A DNA stretch of 64,000 bases from Cladocopium goreaui (lineage: Eukaryota; Sar; Dinophyceae; Suessiales; Symbiodiniaceae). Under the pieces are notes generated by a model. It searched no databases and was not told the origin of the DNA. It was given only the letters and a program-made list of their open reading frames with translations. A program made the translations under genes and the position numbers. This document shows, piece by piece, positions 28,946 through 39,606 of this stretch (position 1 is the stretch's first letter; each line of letters begins with the position of its first letter). The stretch covers positions 24,659-88,658 of the forward strand of contig CAMXCT020002730.1 in NCBI GenBank assembly GCA_947184155.2, written 5' to 3'.

Positions 28946-31599
28946 CCCTCTTTCTTTCCCCTCCCCCACCCTCCTGGGTCGCACCTCTCGTTTCACCTTT
29001 TTGTCTTTCTGGTCTTTCTCAGTCCCTGCTTTGGCCCCCTAGTTCGCTCTGTTGGGCCCTTTTTGCTCCGGTCGGACCTAATAGTGGCTTCCCCTTCCGG
29101 CCTTTCGCGTCTTTGCCTGTGCTGTCTACCTGGGTCTGTTTGGCCACTGGTGCATCTGTCCATAGACGCGGCAGGTGCATTGGGGTCTTACTTTCCCTGT
29201 ATTATGGCCGAGCTTAGCACTTGTACTTGTGTGTCTGTCCGTAGATGTGACTAGTGCACTTGTGCTCCTTAATTCGTTTTGTTTTGCTCGATTCTTTCTG
29301 CTGTTCGCCCCTCCCTTCTTCTGTCCTCCTGTCGTTTCGCCTTACTCTGGTCCTGCGCAGTGTGCCTCTCTTCTGCTGTGTCTGCGCTGTTCTCTTTCTC
29401 CTTGTCTGTCCTGTGGCTGTTTGCTTGTGTTGCCCGGTGGTGCTTGTGTCTTCGTGCTATCTTTGGCGCCGCGGGCTCGTTGTCTCTGTTGGTTTGTGCT
29501 CCTCGCTGTGCTTGTGTGGGCCTCGGTGTTTCCCGTGTTGCCTGCCCTCCCTTGCTGTGCTTCCTGCCTCTGCTTCTCTTCCTCCCCTGCCCCGCGTGTA
29601 GTCTCTTTTGTGCTCTGGTCCAGCTCACACTCCTGTGTGCTGGTGCCTCCCTCGGAGTATCTGGTTGCAGCTGTGACGGCTCTGTTGCCCTGCTTTCTTG
29701 CTGGGAGTGTGGTTTAGCTTTGCTTTCCCTCCGTCATTCGGTTCATGGCAACGAAGGCTTCTTGCCCTGTGTGGGGTGTTCACCCTCTACACCATGTTAC
29801 TGGTGGCGTCGGGGAGCTTAGTTCGGCCATACTAAGGCATTCACCGTGATGATGATCCAGGCACATCTTAGACTCCGCTAAGCTGCACTGTTGCTATTCT
29901 AATGTGATGTGTGTAGCCTTCTCCGCCCTGTCTTCCTCTGCCTTCCCGGCGCCCCCTCCTTTGGTTGCCGCTCGGTCCTTGTGTCCTGTTGTTCCTTTGG
30001 CGGTCTTCCCGCTTCCACCTCTTCTCTGTCTGTGTGGTTGTTGGGCCGTGTGTGCTTCCTCTGCTCCTTACTTTGCCCTCTGCTTTGCTTCTCTCCCTCG
30101 CTCTCTCTCTTGGCCACTGGTGCATCTGTCCATAGACGTGGCAGGTGCATTGGGGTCTTATTCAGGCACGAATGAATGGAGAATCGGTTGTTTGTTGGTA
30201 CGTTTGTTTTCTGGTGGGTGTTTTTTGTTGGTTCTTACACTGAATGAGAGTCACTGACACTGCACTCTTACGACCCACTAAGGTGACTTAGGACAGGCGT
30301 TTTGCCTCTGCTTGTAAAGGCCGTCTTTCTTCGGCCTTGCGTGCTAGCTGAAATTTTGCTCTTTAAAGGGGCTGATTGCGTTTTTGCCTTAATTTGGTTG
30401 GTTGTTTTGGTTCCCCTGGGTTGTCCTCTGGCTGGGTACTCTCTGTCGGGTGCTAAATTCGACTGAAAGGGGGCAGTAGGTAGCCGGCCGATGCCATGGA
30501 CCAGCCTGTGCTGCAGCGAGCTTCACCGGTGCGATCGGTGTTTCTCCCTGTAGGACTGCCTGGGGCGCCCGCGAGCAGCACAAGACTGCCAACATGGTTC
30601 GTCATTGGACAACAAGATGTGGTAACTCTGCAGCTTGTCTACTCTCTGGGTGAGTGGCAATTTAGCCGTGGTTTTGCTACAATGCTACAATGTTTTCTGG
30701 TACGTACTGCAACGCACTGCGGGTCCTTCAGGAACGATGACATCCTGACATGTCCTGAACAGTTCTGCAGTTTGTATTTCCTGCGAACCTGCTTTCTTTG
30801 ACGCTACACTGCGACAGCACTGGTACTGTGGCAAATGCAATGACAGTTTTTGCACTCAAGCTTTTTCTGCATGTTGTTCAGCTTTGCGGATACTGGCAAG
30901 TAAGCCGCTGACTGTGCCCACACAACGGATGGCTGCATCTCCCCTATGAAACTAGGGGCATGCTCCCCCGTTTGATTTCTTGTCGGTAATGGCATGTTTG
31001 GAAGCCGCTCCCTGGCCTTTTGCTTCCTCATTGTCATTGCTGGCCCCCCCTTCCAGGGGGGTTCTGATTTCTTTGACCATTGGATTTGTGATCGCAGTTG
31101 ACAGTCAAGAGGATGACTATTACGTTCATGAAGGCCCACTACGAGCTGACCTGAGAGGACTCTGAGAGAGATTTCGTGGTAGTCTGCTTTCGTGTACAGC
31201 TAGGCTCATGCTAGGGTTAACCTCCGAGCTGAGTCTTTATGTCTGCCTGAGCAGCTGCGACACATAATTCGTTTGTTTGCATGTTTTTGATAGGGATGCA
31301 GTGGACTTTCCACTGCTTCCTGGTGCAAATCGATTCTGTGGGTGTTTCGTTTGGGCTCTGGCCCCGTTTTGTTTTGGTGTTTTCCTGCTTTTTGTTTCGC
31401 TTTTTTCGCTGGCGAAACGCAAGTCTGGCTGGGGGATTTGCGGGTCGTCGCTTTGGTGTGGTTGTTGGTTCTTTGTTTTGCTTCAATCGATTTGCTGATT
31501 TCAAGGACCGTGCGTCCTTGTACAGATGTTTTTGCTGCTTACTCACACGTAAGGACCGAGCCATTAGCGCGACATCGGCCAAACTCGAGGAAAAAAAAA
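28946..31599 (+). repeat. 3' region R, copy 1, with poly(A)
   Basis: Pyrimidine-rich 3' region shared with 35346-37821, 42834-45332 and (partly) 46307-48420. It carries hairpins with a CRTAGACG-type loop (29151-29179, about 29232-29260, 30121-30149), a CCCCTA/TAGGGG hairpin near 30940, a C6/G6 hairpin near 31045, CAAGGAC/GTCCTTG at about 31503, and the common end GCGACATCGGCC.ACTCGAGG plus A. Many ORFs overlap it in all frames; these are low-complexity shadows, apart from a possible zinc-binding frame. Confidence 0.8.
30749..30949 (+). pseudogene. Possible zinc-binding ORF remnant in R copy 1
   Basis: A frame open for 66 codons with no ATG at its head. It has a dense Cys/His pattern: CISC, then HWYCGKC, then FC and ACC, as in small zinc ribbons or RING-like folds. 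The other R copies keep CIPC and HWYCGNC but stop shortly after (36871-37065 and equivalents at 44.5 and 47.6 kb). It may be the remains of a second ORF of the family; chance is not excluded. Confidence 0.35.
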
Positions 31600-31619
31600 C
31601 CAACATCCCAGTGCGAAGA
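31600..31619 (+). repeat. Target-site duplication, right copy
   Basis: Same 20 bp as 27844-27863, directly after the poly(A). Confidence 0.9.
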
Positions 31620-34600
31620 ATGATGAGTGAACGTCGGACGAAGCTAACGGACGCTCTGGTCCGAGTGTGTCGCTTACTGACACCTATTGGAGTTGCTCTC
31701 CCAGGCCCGCATGATGAATATATGCGCGACAGCCTACTCCCATTGGCAGCGCACGGGGATGGGCACGTCCTTACTGTTGCAGTAGCATTGCTCCTGGCGA
31801 TCCTCACTGGCCGTTCTGACCTGTGCATCGCAGGCGTTTTTGGTGCCGGCAAGACGCGTTCTTTGGCGGTTTTGCTAATTGCCCTCAGCTGCGAGCTCAA
31901 TGATTTCTATGCAATAGTGTACACCAAAGAAAATGTTGCTGCAAAAGCCTTGGCGGATCAAATCAGTGACCTAGCTCCACGAAGTGCCTTTGGACGGTTA
32001 CTAGGTCGCATCGAGGAAGGTAAAGGCGAGGCGTATGCAACAAAAATTGATGTTCGATGCAGTGATCGCAATAGGGTTATTGCTGAGAAACGCATATTGA
32101 TTGCGACCGGAGGCTCTGCTACGGCGGAAATGGCCATGAAATACTCGTCCTTTAGTCTCTGGCTCTCTAAAGTCTGGCTTGCATTTATGGATGAAAGTCA
32201 ACAGTACGGCAACTACCATGAAATTGCCGCTCTCGCTGCAATCCAGCAACCAGCACTGTTAGTATTTGTTGGTGACCATAGGCAAACACCTGGAGGGCTA
32301 TCCAAGGGAAGGGCGGCAGCAGCGAACAGACAAAAGCTTCTTCATCGTCCCTTGGGGCTACGAGCCTTGAATCGCCCTGGCGACTATCTGCCTCCTGCCC
32401 GGCTCACCAAGTTAATTGCCCTCCTGTGGCCGGATGCGAGTCAGGACAGCAACTCTGAAGTCGCGCGGCTACTCAACCTTGGCCAAGCACCACACACAGG
32501 GACGTGGGTCACGGCAACAACTGCCCAGCATCTACCAATCTCCTTGGCGCGCCTTTTCAGTGAGGAAACGCTTAGCCACCTGAATGTTCAGAGCTGCCTG
32601 ATTTCTGCAATACTCGCCGTCTTGCTTATTGCAACTGCGCCAGAAGAATTCGGCATCCCTGAGTGTACAACCACGATTGAAGCAGCCGGCCTAGATGGTC
32701 CGCATAGATGGGGCATCATACTGCCCAACAGCTCCAGAGTGTCCCTGTTGACGTATAAAGCCATCGTCGCAGTCCGGTACCCGGAATTGGTGCTACATGA
32801 TCAGGATCCCATACAGATAGGCCATTTTGTCCCGCATGATTACACGGTTGTGCAGGGAGGATTCCGTACTGTGTTATGGGAAGTACCCAGATACTCCAGA
32901 GACCTCCTGGCGGCCATTGAGGATATCGTAGTATTTCTCAACTATCTTCAAAAGTGCTATCGAGACCTCAACCAAGGAGCGACGGCGCAGCTCCTCGTAA
33001 TGTGTAATCGTACGGCAGTACACACGCAACTTCTGCAGCATGGTTTCCAAGCTGCTTGGTTTGGTGGTCTGCGAATTGCCACCACCTCGTCAGCAGCAGG
33101 AGCCACTGCACGAATAGCAGTAGTGGTACAGACAGGATGTGGTTTCCTTAGTGGGGGCCGGCGAGGGGCAACGGTAGAGGACAAAGAGGATTGCTTTGGA
33201 CGAGCCACTGTCGCGCTCACCAGAGCCATCCAGCATACGTATATTGTCTCCCCCATTGATATGTCTGGGCTGATTGGGATGGCGCAGACGCTTGCGGTAT
33301 ATCATTATGGATATTATACCCTCAAAGATCGCACTGTCCAGTTCCATGAGCCCAAGCACGTGCCATCTGATGCAGAAGCGGTCCTTGAGTGGGGCCTAGA
33401 TACACCGTTTAGCTCCCAAGACAAACCGCCTCTTGCCATAGCTATGGTTGTGACCGTGAATGGCGCGCGATCCCTTAAAAGGTTTCGATTGGTCATTGCA
33501 CAGAAGTCAAAGCTGCGGCTCACGCAGGAAGTCACTGCAGCGCTAGCCTCGCATAGTCGTGACCACCGGCTCACGGCGAGCAGCTTTTTTCCGTGCTCCA
33601 TAGATAGGGAATACCTTTACGGCTATGCCGGCGATGGATATCGCTCTCCGCTTTGGTTGTGCGCTTCCCACAATGGCTCCCCCGTTTTGGTACACAGGCT
33701 CAGAGGAAGCAAGATGTATTTTCATCAAGCCACCAAAGATCGGCGAATATTGCTCATCCCAGGTATCCACTATTTTGACGCACACCGACTGCAGCCACTG
33801 CTATTACAAGCCCCTGCGCTGCAGATACAAATGAGAGAGAGCCCTCTGGTAGGCCCGGAAGGGGCTGGCGAGCAAGTGGACGATCCCTCGTCGGACGAGG
33901 AACAAGACACCACTGCAAGTGGAACGGAGGCAGAGAGCGAAGATGATGATGAGGCTACACCTCCAGAGGAACCATGGTGCCCGCCAATCCCACCGGCCAT
34001 GGATGATCCTTCGGAACAGGAAATCAAAGGTGCTGCGGACAAGTTGGCCATTATGATCAGCAGTTCACAGCCCAGCGCGAGTGTTTTCTATCATCCTGAC
34101 AACCTTGGAGCTCTTCCACACCTGTGGCTGCAAGCTAAACTTACTATCTCCTTGACTTCAATGCAGGAAAAGTTTGCCCGCCTCTTCATGTCAATTGCGT
34201 CAGAACTGTGGCTGCGGGGCGTTATTGAGACGGTTGAGGAGGTCTTCGCACACGCTGCCCGGAGTTTTACCCTCCGGCTGGCCGAAACGCTCTCGCAGTA
34301 CATCTGCTCCCTTACTCGAAGAGCAGAGTCCCTGGCTACCCCAGAGACGGAGTGCCTGCTATATGCCACTTCCTGGTTTCGTCCAATCCTCTCCGAGCTC
34401 ATTGTGGCAGCAAGAGAGAGTGCAGAGGTGAACCGAAAACGTGCCCCTAGCGGCCCTGTCAAGGTTGTTGTCACGAACCAGCCCCACTCGCGGCGTCACA
34501 CTGGGGTCGACCTGGTTAGTGGTACTACGGCCTTATTGGCGTGGTTTCCGGCGAGCTGGGCCAGCAAGATCGCGCCATGTTTCTTAGGGGAAGCTGGCGG

Positions 34601-35345
34601 TAACACCCAAGCCCCACAGGAGGTCTCCTTCTCTTGTACCCATCGAGTATTTGAAGGGCTGCAGAGAGATGCTGCTGATCAAGTCTTACAGGCGGTTAAA
34701 TTTACTGACAAGAACGCTCCAGGACTGAGCTTGGCCTTGGATGAGGAATTTCAAGCAGCTGACTGCTTTTCGGAACTCGCCCGAGGATACACACAAGGGG
34801 TTGTTGACCCCTATATAATGATGGGCCTGCAACCCACTGGACCCACCCGAGTCAACCTGGAAATAATTGTGCCGTCCGCTAAAGGACTTACGCCTGAGAT
34901 GTGGAAGCAGACAGCCACATTGTGCCCGCTTGATTGGCCGTCCAATTATAGCCTTGTGAGATTGTGGCATACGCCCAAAAGTTTTCACCAATATGCTGCA
35001 CAACTCAAGCAGCAAGTGCAGCATCAACATATGTTCACTCACTGGGAAGTCAATCGCGCTAAGTTAGCCAGCAGAGTGTTGTTCCAACGACCCGCTTATT
35101 ATCTACCAGAACAGATCCTGCAACAACACGTGCGAGAGCGTGCCTTCCCTGATCGGAAACTACGCAAACGAGCACCGGATATCGATGTAGCTGCTTTCGA
35201 CGCCAAATGCAATGAAGTACGTCGCTTGGCTGCAATGAATGAAGCAGAGAATCCTGTCTCCTTTGCAATTGGTAATAGCTGGAATGATACTCTCCGAGCA
35301 GACAAACGCCACCATCTTGAATACACTACACGGAGTCAGACATAG
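31620..35345 (+). CDS. SF1 helicase-family protein, subfamily 2, 5' end displaced (1241 codons)
   Basis: The longest surviving copy of this subfamily. From the ATG at 31620: Walker A GVFGAGKTRS near residue 73, Walker B FMDESQQYG near 190, motif III GDHRQTPGG near 217, motif VI GRATVALTRA near 526, an acidic linker near 755-785, then the conserved C-terminal region to the TAG at 35343. It aligns end to end with the helicase and C-terminal parts of the 6885 protein, but shares only moderate identity. The natural start is upstream (27511-27863 and beyond). The open frame that continues back to 31281 crosses the poly(A) and R sequence and is artefactual. Likely role: ATP-dependent unwinding of nucleic acid. 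No intact partner ORFs remain close by. Confidence 0.85.
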   Translation: MMSERRTKLTDALVRVCRLLTPIGVALPGPHDEYMRDSLLPLAAHGDGHVLTVAVALLLAILTGRSDLCIAGVFGAGKTRSLAVLLIALSCELNDFYAIVYTKENVAAKALADQISDLAPRSAFGRLLGRIEEGKGEAYATKIDVRCSDRNRVIAEKRILIATGGSATAEMAMKYSSFSLWLSKVWLAFMDESQQYGNYHEIAALAAIQQPALLVFVGDHRQTPGGLSKGRAAAANRQKLLHRPLGLRALNRPGDYLPPARLTKLIALLWPDASQDSNSEVARLLNLGQAPHTGTWVTATTAQHLPISLARLFSEETLSHLNVQSCLISAILAVLLIATAPEEFGIPECTTTIEAAGLDGPHRWGIILPNSSRVSLLTYKAIVAVRYPELVLHDQDPIQIGHFVPHDYTVVQGGFRTVLWEVPRYSRDLLAAIEDIVVFLNYLQKCYRDLNQGATAQLLVMCNRTAVHTQLLQHGFQAAWFGGLRIATTSSAAGATARIAVVVQTGCGFLSGGRRGATVEDKEDCFGRATVALTRAIQHTYIVSPIDMSGLIGMAQTLAVYHYGYYTLKDRTVQFHEPKHVPSDAEAVLEWGLDTPFSSQDKPPLAIAMVVTVNGARSLKRFRLVIAQKSKLRLTQEVTAALASHSRDHRLTASSFFPCSIDREYLYGYAGDGYRSPLWLCASHNGSPVLVHRLRGSKMYFHQATKDRRILLIPGIHYFDAHRLQPLLLQAPALQIQMRESPLVGPEGAGEQVDDPSSDEEQDTTASGTEAESEDDDEATPPEEPWCPPIPPAMDDPSEQEIKGAADKLAIMISSSQPSASVFYHPDNLGALPHLWLQAKLTISLTSMQEKFARLFMSIASELWLRGVIETVEEVFAHAARSFTLRLAETLSQYICSLTRRAESLATPETECLLYATSWFRPILSELIVAARESAEVNRKRAPSGPVKVVVTNQPHSRRHTGVDLVSGTTALLAWFPASWASKIAPCFLGEAGGNTQAPQEVSFSCTHRVFEGLQRDAADQVLQAVKFTDKNAPGLSLALDEEFQAADCFSELARGYTQGVVDPYIMMGLQPTGPTRVNLEIIVPSAKGLTPEMWKQTATLCPLDWPSNYSLVRLWHTPKSFHQYAAQLKQQVQHQHMFTHWEVNRAKLASRVLFQRPAYYLPEQILQQHVRERAFPDRKLRKRAPDIDVAAFDAKCNEVRRLAAMNEAENPVSFAIGNSWNDTLRADKRHHLEYTTRSQT

Positions 35346-37821
35346 CTTTCTTCCTCCTCCTCCTCTACTTGTCCCTGGGTCGCACACCTCGTTTCACCTC
35401 TTCGCTTTTCCGGCCTTTTTGGTTTGCTTCTTTTTCTTTCTTGTTGTCTGGCCCTCCTTGTCCGTTGAGTTGGGCCCTTTTTGCTCCGGTCGGGACCTAC
35501 CGTTGGCTCCTCTTGTCTGGTTTGTCCCTCCCTTCATCTGTTCACTCATCTGTTCACTTGGGTTTTCATGACCACTGGTGCATCTGTCCATAGACGTGGC
35601 AGGTGCATTGGGGTCTTCTTCTCCCAGGTATATGTTGTGAGCTTAGTGTTTTCTGTACTCGTGTGTCTGTCCGTAGACGTGACAGGTGCATTTGTACTGA
35701 TCTAATTCGTTTTGCGGTGTTTGTTATGTTTTGCTGCACGCCCCTCCTTCTCTCTGTCCTCCTTTCACTTCGTGCCTTACTCGGGTCCTGCGCACTTTGC
35801 TCTTCAAGTGCTTTGTCTGTGTCGCCCTCTTGTGCCCTGCCTGTGTGTCTGCCCTCCTTTGTTGTGGTTCCTGTCTCTGTCCTTCCTGCCTCCCCTGCCC
35901 CGCGGTCGGTCTTATATGTGTGCTCTGGTCCAGCTTGCACCCCGGTGCACTGGTGCCTCCCTCTGGGTATCTGGTTGCATCTGTGACGGCTCTGTTGCCC
36001 TGCTTTCATGCTAGGAGTGTGGTTAAGCTTTGCTATCCTTCCGTCATTCGGTTCATGGCAACAAAGGCTACTCGCCCTGTGTGGGGATTTTTACCCTCTA
36101 CACCATGTCACTGGTGACGTCGGGGAGCTTAGTTTGGCCATACTGAGGTATTCATCGTGCTGATGATCCAGGCCCATATTAGACTCCGCTAAGCTGCACT
36201 ATTGCTATTCCCTGTCCTCCTCTGCCTGCCCGGCGCCCCCTCCTGTCTGGTTGCCGCTTGGTCATTTTGTCCGGTTGTGCTTTGCTGGGTTTTCCTTTTG
36301 TTGGTTTGTGTCTCTGGTGGACCTTGCGTGCTTCCTCTGCTTCCTCTGTTTTTGTTTCATTCTCCCCTGCTCTCACTCAGGCACAATGAATGGAGTTTTG
36401 TTTGGCTGTACGTACTAGGTTTCTGGATGGTTTTTGGTTGGTTGTTTTCTACACTGAATGGAAAGACACTGACACAGCACTCTTGTGACCCACTAAGGTG
36501 ACTCAGGACAGCCGTATTGCCAGTGCCCGTAAAGGCCGCCTACCTCTTCTGCCTTTCGTGCTGGCAAGACTTCTTTTCTCTGAGGGGCTGCTTTGCTAAT
36601 TTGCCTTAATTCGTTTGTTTTGTTTGGGTCCCCCTGGTATGTCCTCTGGCTGGGTACTCTCTATCGGTAGCTGAATCCAACTGAAGGGGGTGATAGTTAG
36701 CCGGCCGATGCCATGGACCAGCCTGTGCTGCAGCGAGCTTCACCGGTGCTTTCCGGTGTTCCTCCCTGTAGGACAGCCTGGGGCGCCCGCGAGCAGCACA
36801 AGACTGCTAACATGGTTCGTCACTGGACAGAAGATGTGGCAATTCTGCAGCCTGTCTACTCTCTGGGTGAGTGGCAATACAGCCGCTGTTTTGCTACCAT
36901 GCTCTCCGGTACGTACTGCAACGCACTGCAGGTCCTTCAGGAACGATGACATCCTGCAATGTCCTGAACAGTTCTGCAGTTTGTATCCCTTGCGAACCTG
37001 TTTTTCGAACGCTACACTGCCTACGACAGCACTGGTACTGTGGCAATTGCAAAGACATTTTATAGACACAAGCGTTTTCTGCATGTCGCTCAGCTTTGCG
37101 GATACTACCAAGTAAGTCGCTGACTGAGACCATACAATGGATGGCTGCATCTCCCCTATGAAATTAGGGGCGTGCTCCCCCCTATTTGATTTATTGTCGG
37201 CGATGGCATGTTTGGAAGCCGCTCCCTGGCCTTCTTTGCTTCCTCAGTGCCTTCACTGGCCCCCCCTTCATAGGGGGGTTCTGACTTCATTTGACTTTGG
37301 ATTTGTGATCGCAGCTGACAGTCAAGAGGATGACTATTACGTCCATGAAGGCCCATGACGAGCTGACCTGAGAGGCCTCTGAGAGAGATTTCATAGTAGC
37401 TCTGCTTTCGTGTACAGCTTGTCTCATGCTAGAGTTAACTTTAGCGCTAGAGTCTTCATGTCTGCCTGGGCAGCTGCGACACATAATTCATTTTTTGCAT
37501 GCTTTTGACAGTGATGCAGTGGATTTGCCACTGCGTCCAATTGCAAATCGATTCGGTGGGTGTTTTTGTTTGGGCTCTGGCCCCGTTTTTTGGTTTGGGT
37601 TTGTTTTCTGCTGTTTGCTTCGCTGTTTCCGCTGGCGAAACGCAAGTCTGGCTGGGGGATTTGCGGGTCGTCGTTTGTGGTGTGGTTTTGGTTTCCGTTT
37701 TGTTGTTACATCGATTTGCTTATTCTAAGGACTTTTTGTCCTTGTACAGAGTTTTGTCTGCTTACTCACATGTAAGGACCGAGCCATTAGTGCGACATCG
37801 GCCACACTCGAGGAAAAAAAA
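35346..37821 (+). repeat. 3' region R, copy 2, with poly(A)
   Basis: Same order of hairpins as copy 1 (35579-35607 and 35661-35691 for the CRTAGACGT loops), ending GAGG plus 8 A at 37814-37821. It directly follows the stop of the 31620 gene, so it is that gene's own 3' UTR-like tail. Confidence 0.8.
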
Positions 37822-38187
37822 GTTCCATGAGCCCAAGCACGTGCCATCAGATGCAGAAGCGGTCCTTGAGTGGGGCCTAGATACACCGTTTAGCTCCCAA
37901 GACAAACCGCCTCTTGCCATAGCTATGGTTGTGACCGTGAATGGCGCGCGATCCCTTAAAAGGTTTCGATTGGTCATTGCACAGAAGTCAAAGCTGCGGC
38001 TCACACAGGAAGTCACTGCAGCGCTAGCCTCGCATAGTCGTGACCACCGGCTCACGGCGAGCAGCTTTTTTCCGTGCTCCATAGATAGGGAATACCTTTA
38101 CGGCTATGCCGGCGATGGATATCGTTCTCCGCTTTGGTTGTGTGCTTCCCACAATGGCTCCCCCGTTTTGGTACACAGGCTCAGAGG
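37822..38187 (+). pseudogene. 366-bp internal fragment of the helicase gene
   Basis: Near-identical to 33341-33706 (four differences noticed). It begins directly after the poly(A) of R copy 2 and ends at CTCAGAGG, where sequence switches to unrelated DNA. It encodes the stretch after helicase motif VI. The cause (part of an interrupted second copy, or a local duplication) is unresolved. Confidence 0.8.
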
Positions 38188-38253
38188 CATGATTTCTGTC
38201 ACATAGACACAGAGGCCAGTGATGATGTTTACACAAACTTTTGTTTTGTGGAA

Positions 38254-39024
38254 ATGGGAGGACGACAGATATGGCCTTTCTATGCCACACAGTCCTTCCA
38301 GGAAGATCTGTGGATCTGGGTTAGTCCCAGACGATTTGTCGTCATCACGAACCACCAACACAGTGAGAAATTGAATCATTTTTATGTTGACAGGATGCAT
38401 GAACACAATATCCTGGCAAATCGTACATCGTGCTGGTACGTCACTGACCTGACCAATAGCTCAGGCAAGGTGACGGATAAGACCATAGCCCTGAACAAAG
38501 AATCCCGTTGTAGTTCAGCAGCTCACGAAACTTTCAAAACTGGCTTTGAACACAAAATTGCCATGAAGCCCATGCCTCGAAGAGAAGAGAACCTACCTGG
38601 CAAGAGAAAGCACTCGGACTCCTCGGGACAAATGAATACCCAACAGGTTGACCCGTCCGGGAATTACAGCGCACGTGATCTGCAGAAGCTCAATGCGACC
38701 TTTGCCGATCAGGCTGAGCCTAACTCAGCTGCAACCGTGCCAACCCATACAACCAGCAAAGTCACGATGTGGCGACAAGGTGAAGTACCGCCACTTGGAC
38801 CAGCGGCAGAGGGCCGGGCCCGTGCTGCTAAACAGCTGGCTTATGCTCGCACTCTATTGTCAGTTGTACTAGAGGCAGCCACCCAAATGGAAGAAGTTGT
38901 GGGCAATTTAGTGCAAATCGAGAATGAACAAGCAGCAGCTAAGGAGGAAGATTTGGGGCAAGCTGCTTCAGCTGCTCCAACGGAATCTTGCACAGAGCCA
39001 GCTACAGAGGGAAGTCAGAACTGA
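38254..39024 (+). CDS. Unrecognised 256-aa protein with helical C-terminus
   Basis: First in-frame ATG at 38254; the frame is also open back through the junction at 38188, so the original N-terminus may be lost. Residues 1-70 are aromatic-rich and beta-like (RQIWPFYATQ, RFVVITNHQH). The middle is polar and disordered. Residues about 185-240 are a probable coiled coil (LSVVLEAATQMEEVVGNLVQ). The overall plan (globular, disordered, coiled coil) resembles the 4667 ORF, but I cannot show homology by eye. Confidence 0.5.
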   Translation: MGGRQIWPFYATQSFQEDLWIWVSPRRFVVITNHQHSEKLNHFYVDRMHEHNILANRTSCWYVTDLTNSSGKVTDKTIALNKESRCSSAAHETFKTGFEHKIAMKPMPRREENLPGKRKHSDSSGQMNTQQVDPSGNYSARDLQKLNATFADQAEPNSAATVPTHTTSKVTMWRQGEVPPLGPAAEGRARAAKQLAYARTLLSVVLEAATQMEEVVGNLVQIENEQAAAKEEDLGQAASAAPTESCTEPATEGSQN

Positions 39025-39042
39025 GTGCACATTAAATTCTGA

Positions 39043-39357
39043 CATCTGCATGCTGTAAAAAGTCCGCAGGAACCACAGCGAAGACTGTGGCCCTATTCTC
39101 ACCCCGAGGATGCAGGACGTGAAAAGAAGCTAAATGCACGGGAAGGTACGCCTATTGATGGATCAGTAGAAGTCTATCAATATCAGTATGCAGGTAAAGC
39201 ATTGCATGCGGTATTCTTCCTTTGCACTCCTGCTGAAACTGTCTGTGGTGAGCATGAGGCCACTTGTCATGCTGCTCGATGGAGGGCCTGCAGCATTTTT
39301 AGATCAAACAAAGCACTGATGTTACGAGCTCCATTACCGGTTCCTGGTACAGGTTAG
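39043..39357 (+). CDS. Open frame without ATG, unrecognised
   Basis: 104 codons open from 39043 to TAG at 39355, with coding-like composition (YQYQYAGKALHAVFFLC). It begins just after the stop of the preceding ORF and has no ATG before its end region (first Met near codon 95), so it may be a downstream exon, a frameshifted continuation or a decayed gene. Confidence 0.35.
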   Translation, partial: HLHAVKSPQEPQRRLWPYSHPEDAGREKKLNAREGTPIDGSVEVYQYQYAGKALHAVFFLCTPAETVCGEHEATCHAARWRACSIFRSNKALMLRAPLPVPGTG

Positions 39358-39548
39358 GTCCCTGGCTCGATGTGTTGGATTGCACTTCAATGTGTTCGTT
39401 ACAAGGTTTTTCATGTTTAGTCTTTTTTGCAATTATGGTCAAGTCTCGATGATCTGATCTTTCTTGATTGCTTCACTTCCTGGTATCCCCTTCTGTATCC
39501 TCCCTATTCCTTACTTTGACGAGTCCCTTTGGCGGTAGTCTTAAGAGT

Positions 39549-39584
39549 GAGGCTTCTCTGGCTAAAGACTGTCAGGGTTGCCTC
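39549..39584 (+). repeat. AGAC-loop hairpin upstream of ankyrin ORF
   Basis: GAGGC / GCCTC outer stem, TT/TT internal loop, CTCTGGC / GTCAGGG inner stem (with G-U), loop TAAAGACT. Ends 23 bp before the ATG at 39607. Same plan as 41202-41560. Confidence 0.75.
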
Positions 39585-39606
39585 CGCTCCACTGTACGGG
39601 ATACGT

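Larger units (their letters stand above)
27864..31599 (+). mobile_element. 5'-truncated polyadenylated retrocopy inserted in its own gene family
   Basis: The insertion begins within the C-terminal coding part of the helicase gene (equivalent to about 34262), continues through the stop codon and a 2.65-kb 3' region, and ends in GAGG plus 9 A. It is bracketed by a perfect 20-bp target duplication. Truncated 5' end, poly(A) and a duplication of this length are the marks of target-primed reverse transcription (LINE machinery). Removing it would rejoin the host gene in phase. Confidence 0.88.

Noticed and set aside
28945-31590. Many Cys/Leu/Ser-rich or Arg/Gln-rich ORFs in the R copies
   Set aside because: Pyrimidine-rich sequence gives open frames on both strands; only the short Cys/His pattern frame is kept, at low confidence.
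31281-31619. The 5' extension of the 31620 ORF back through R and the poly(A)
   Set aside because: It translates 3' region sequence and an A tract; the real gene continues to 27511-27863.
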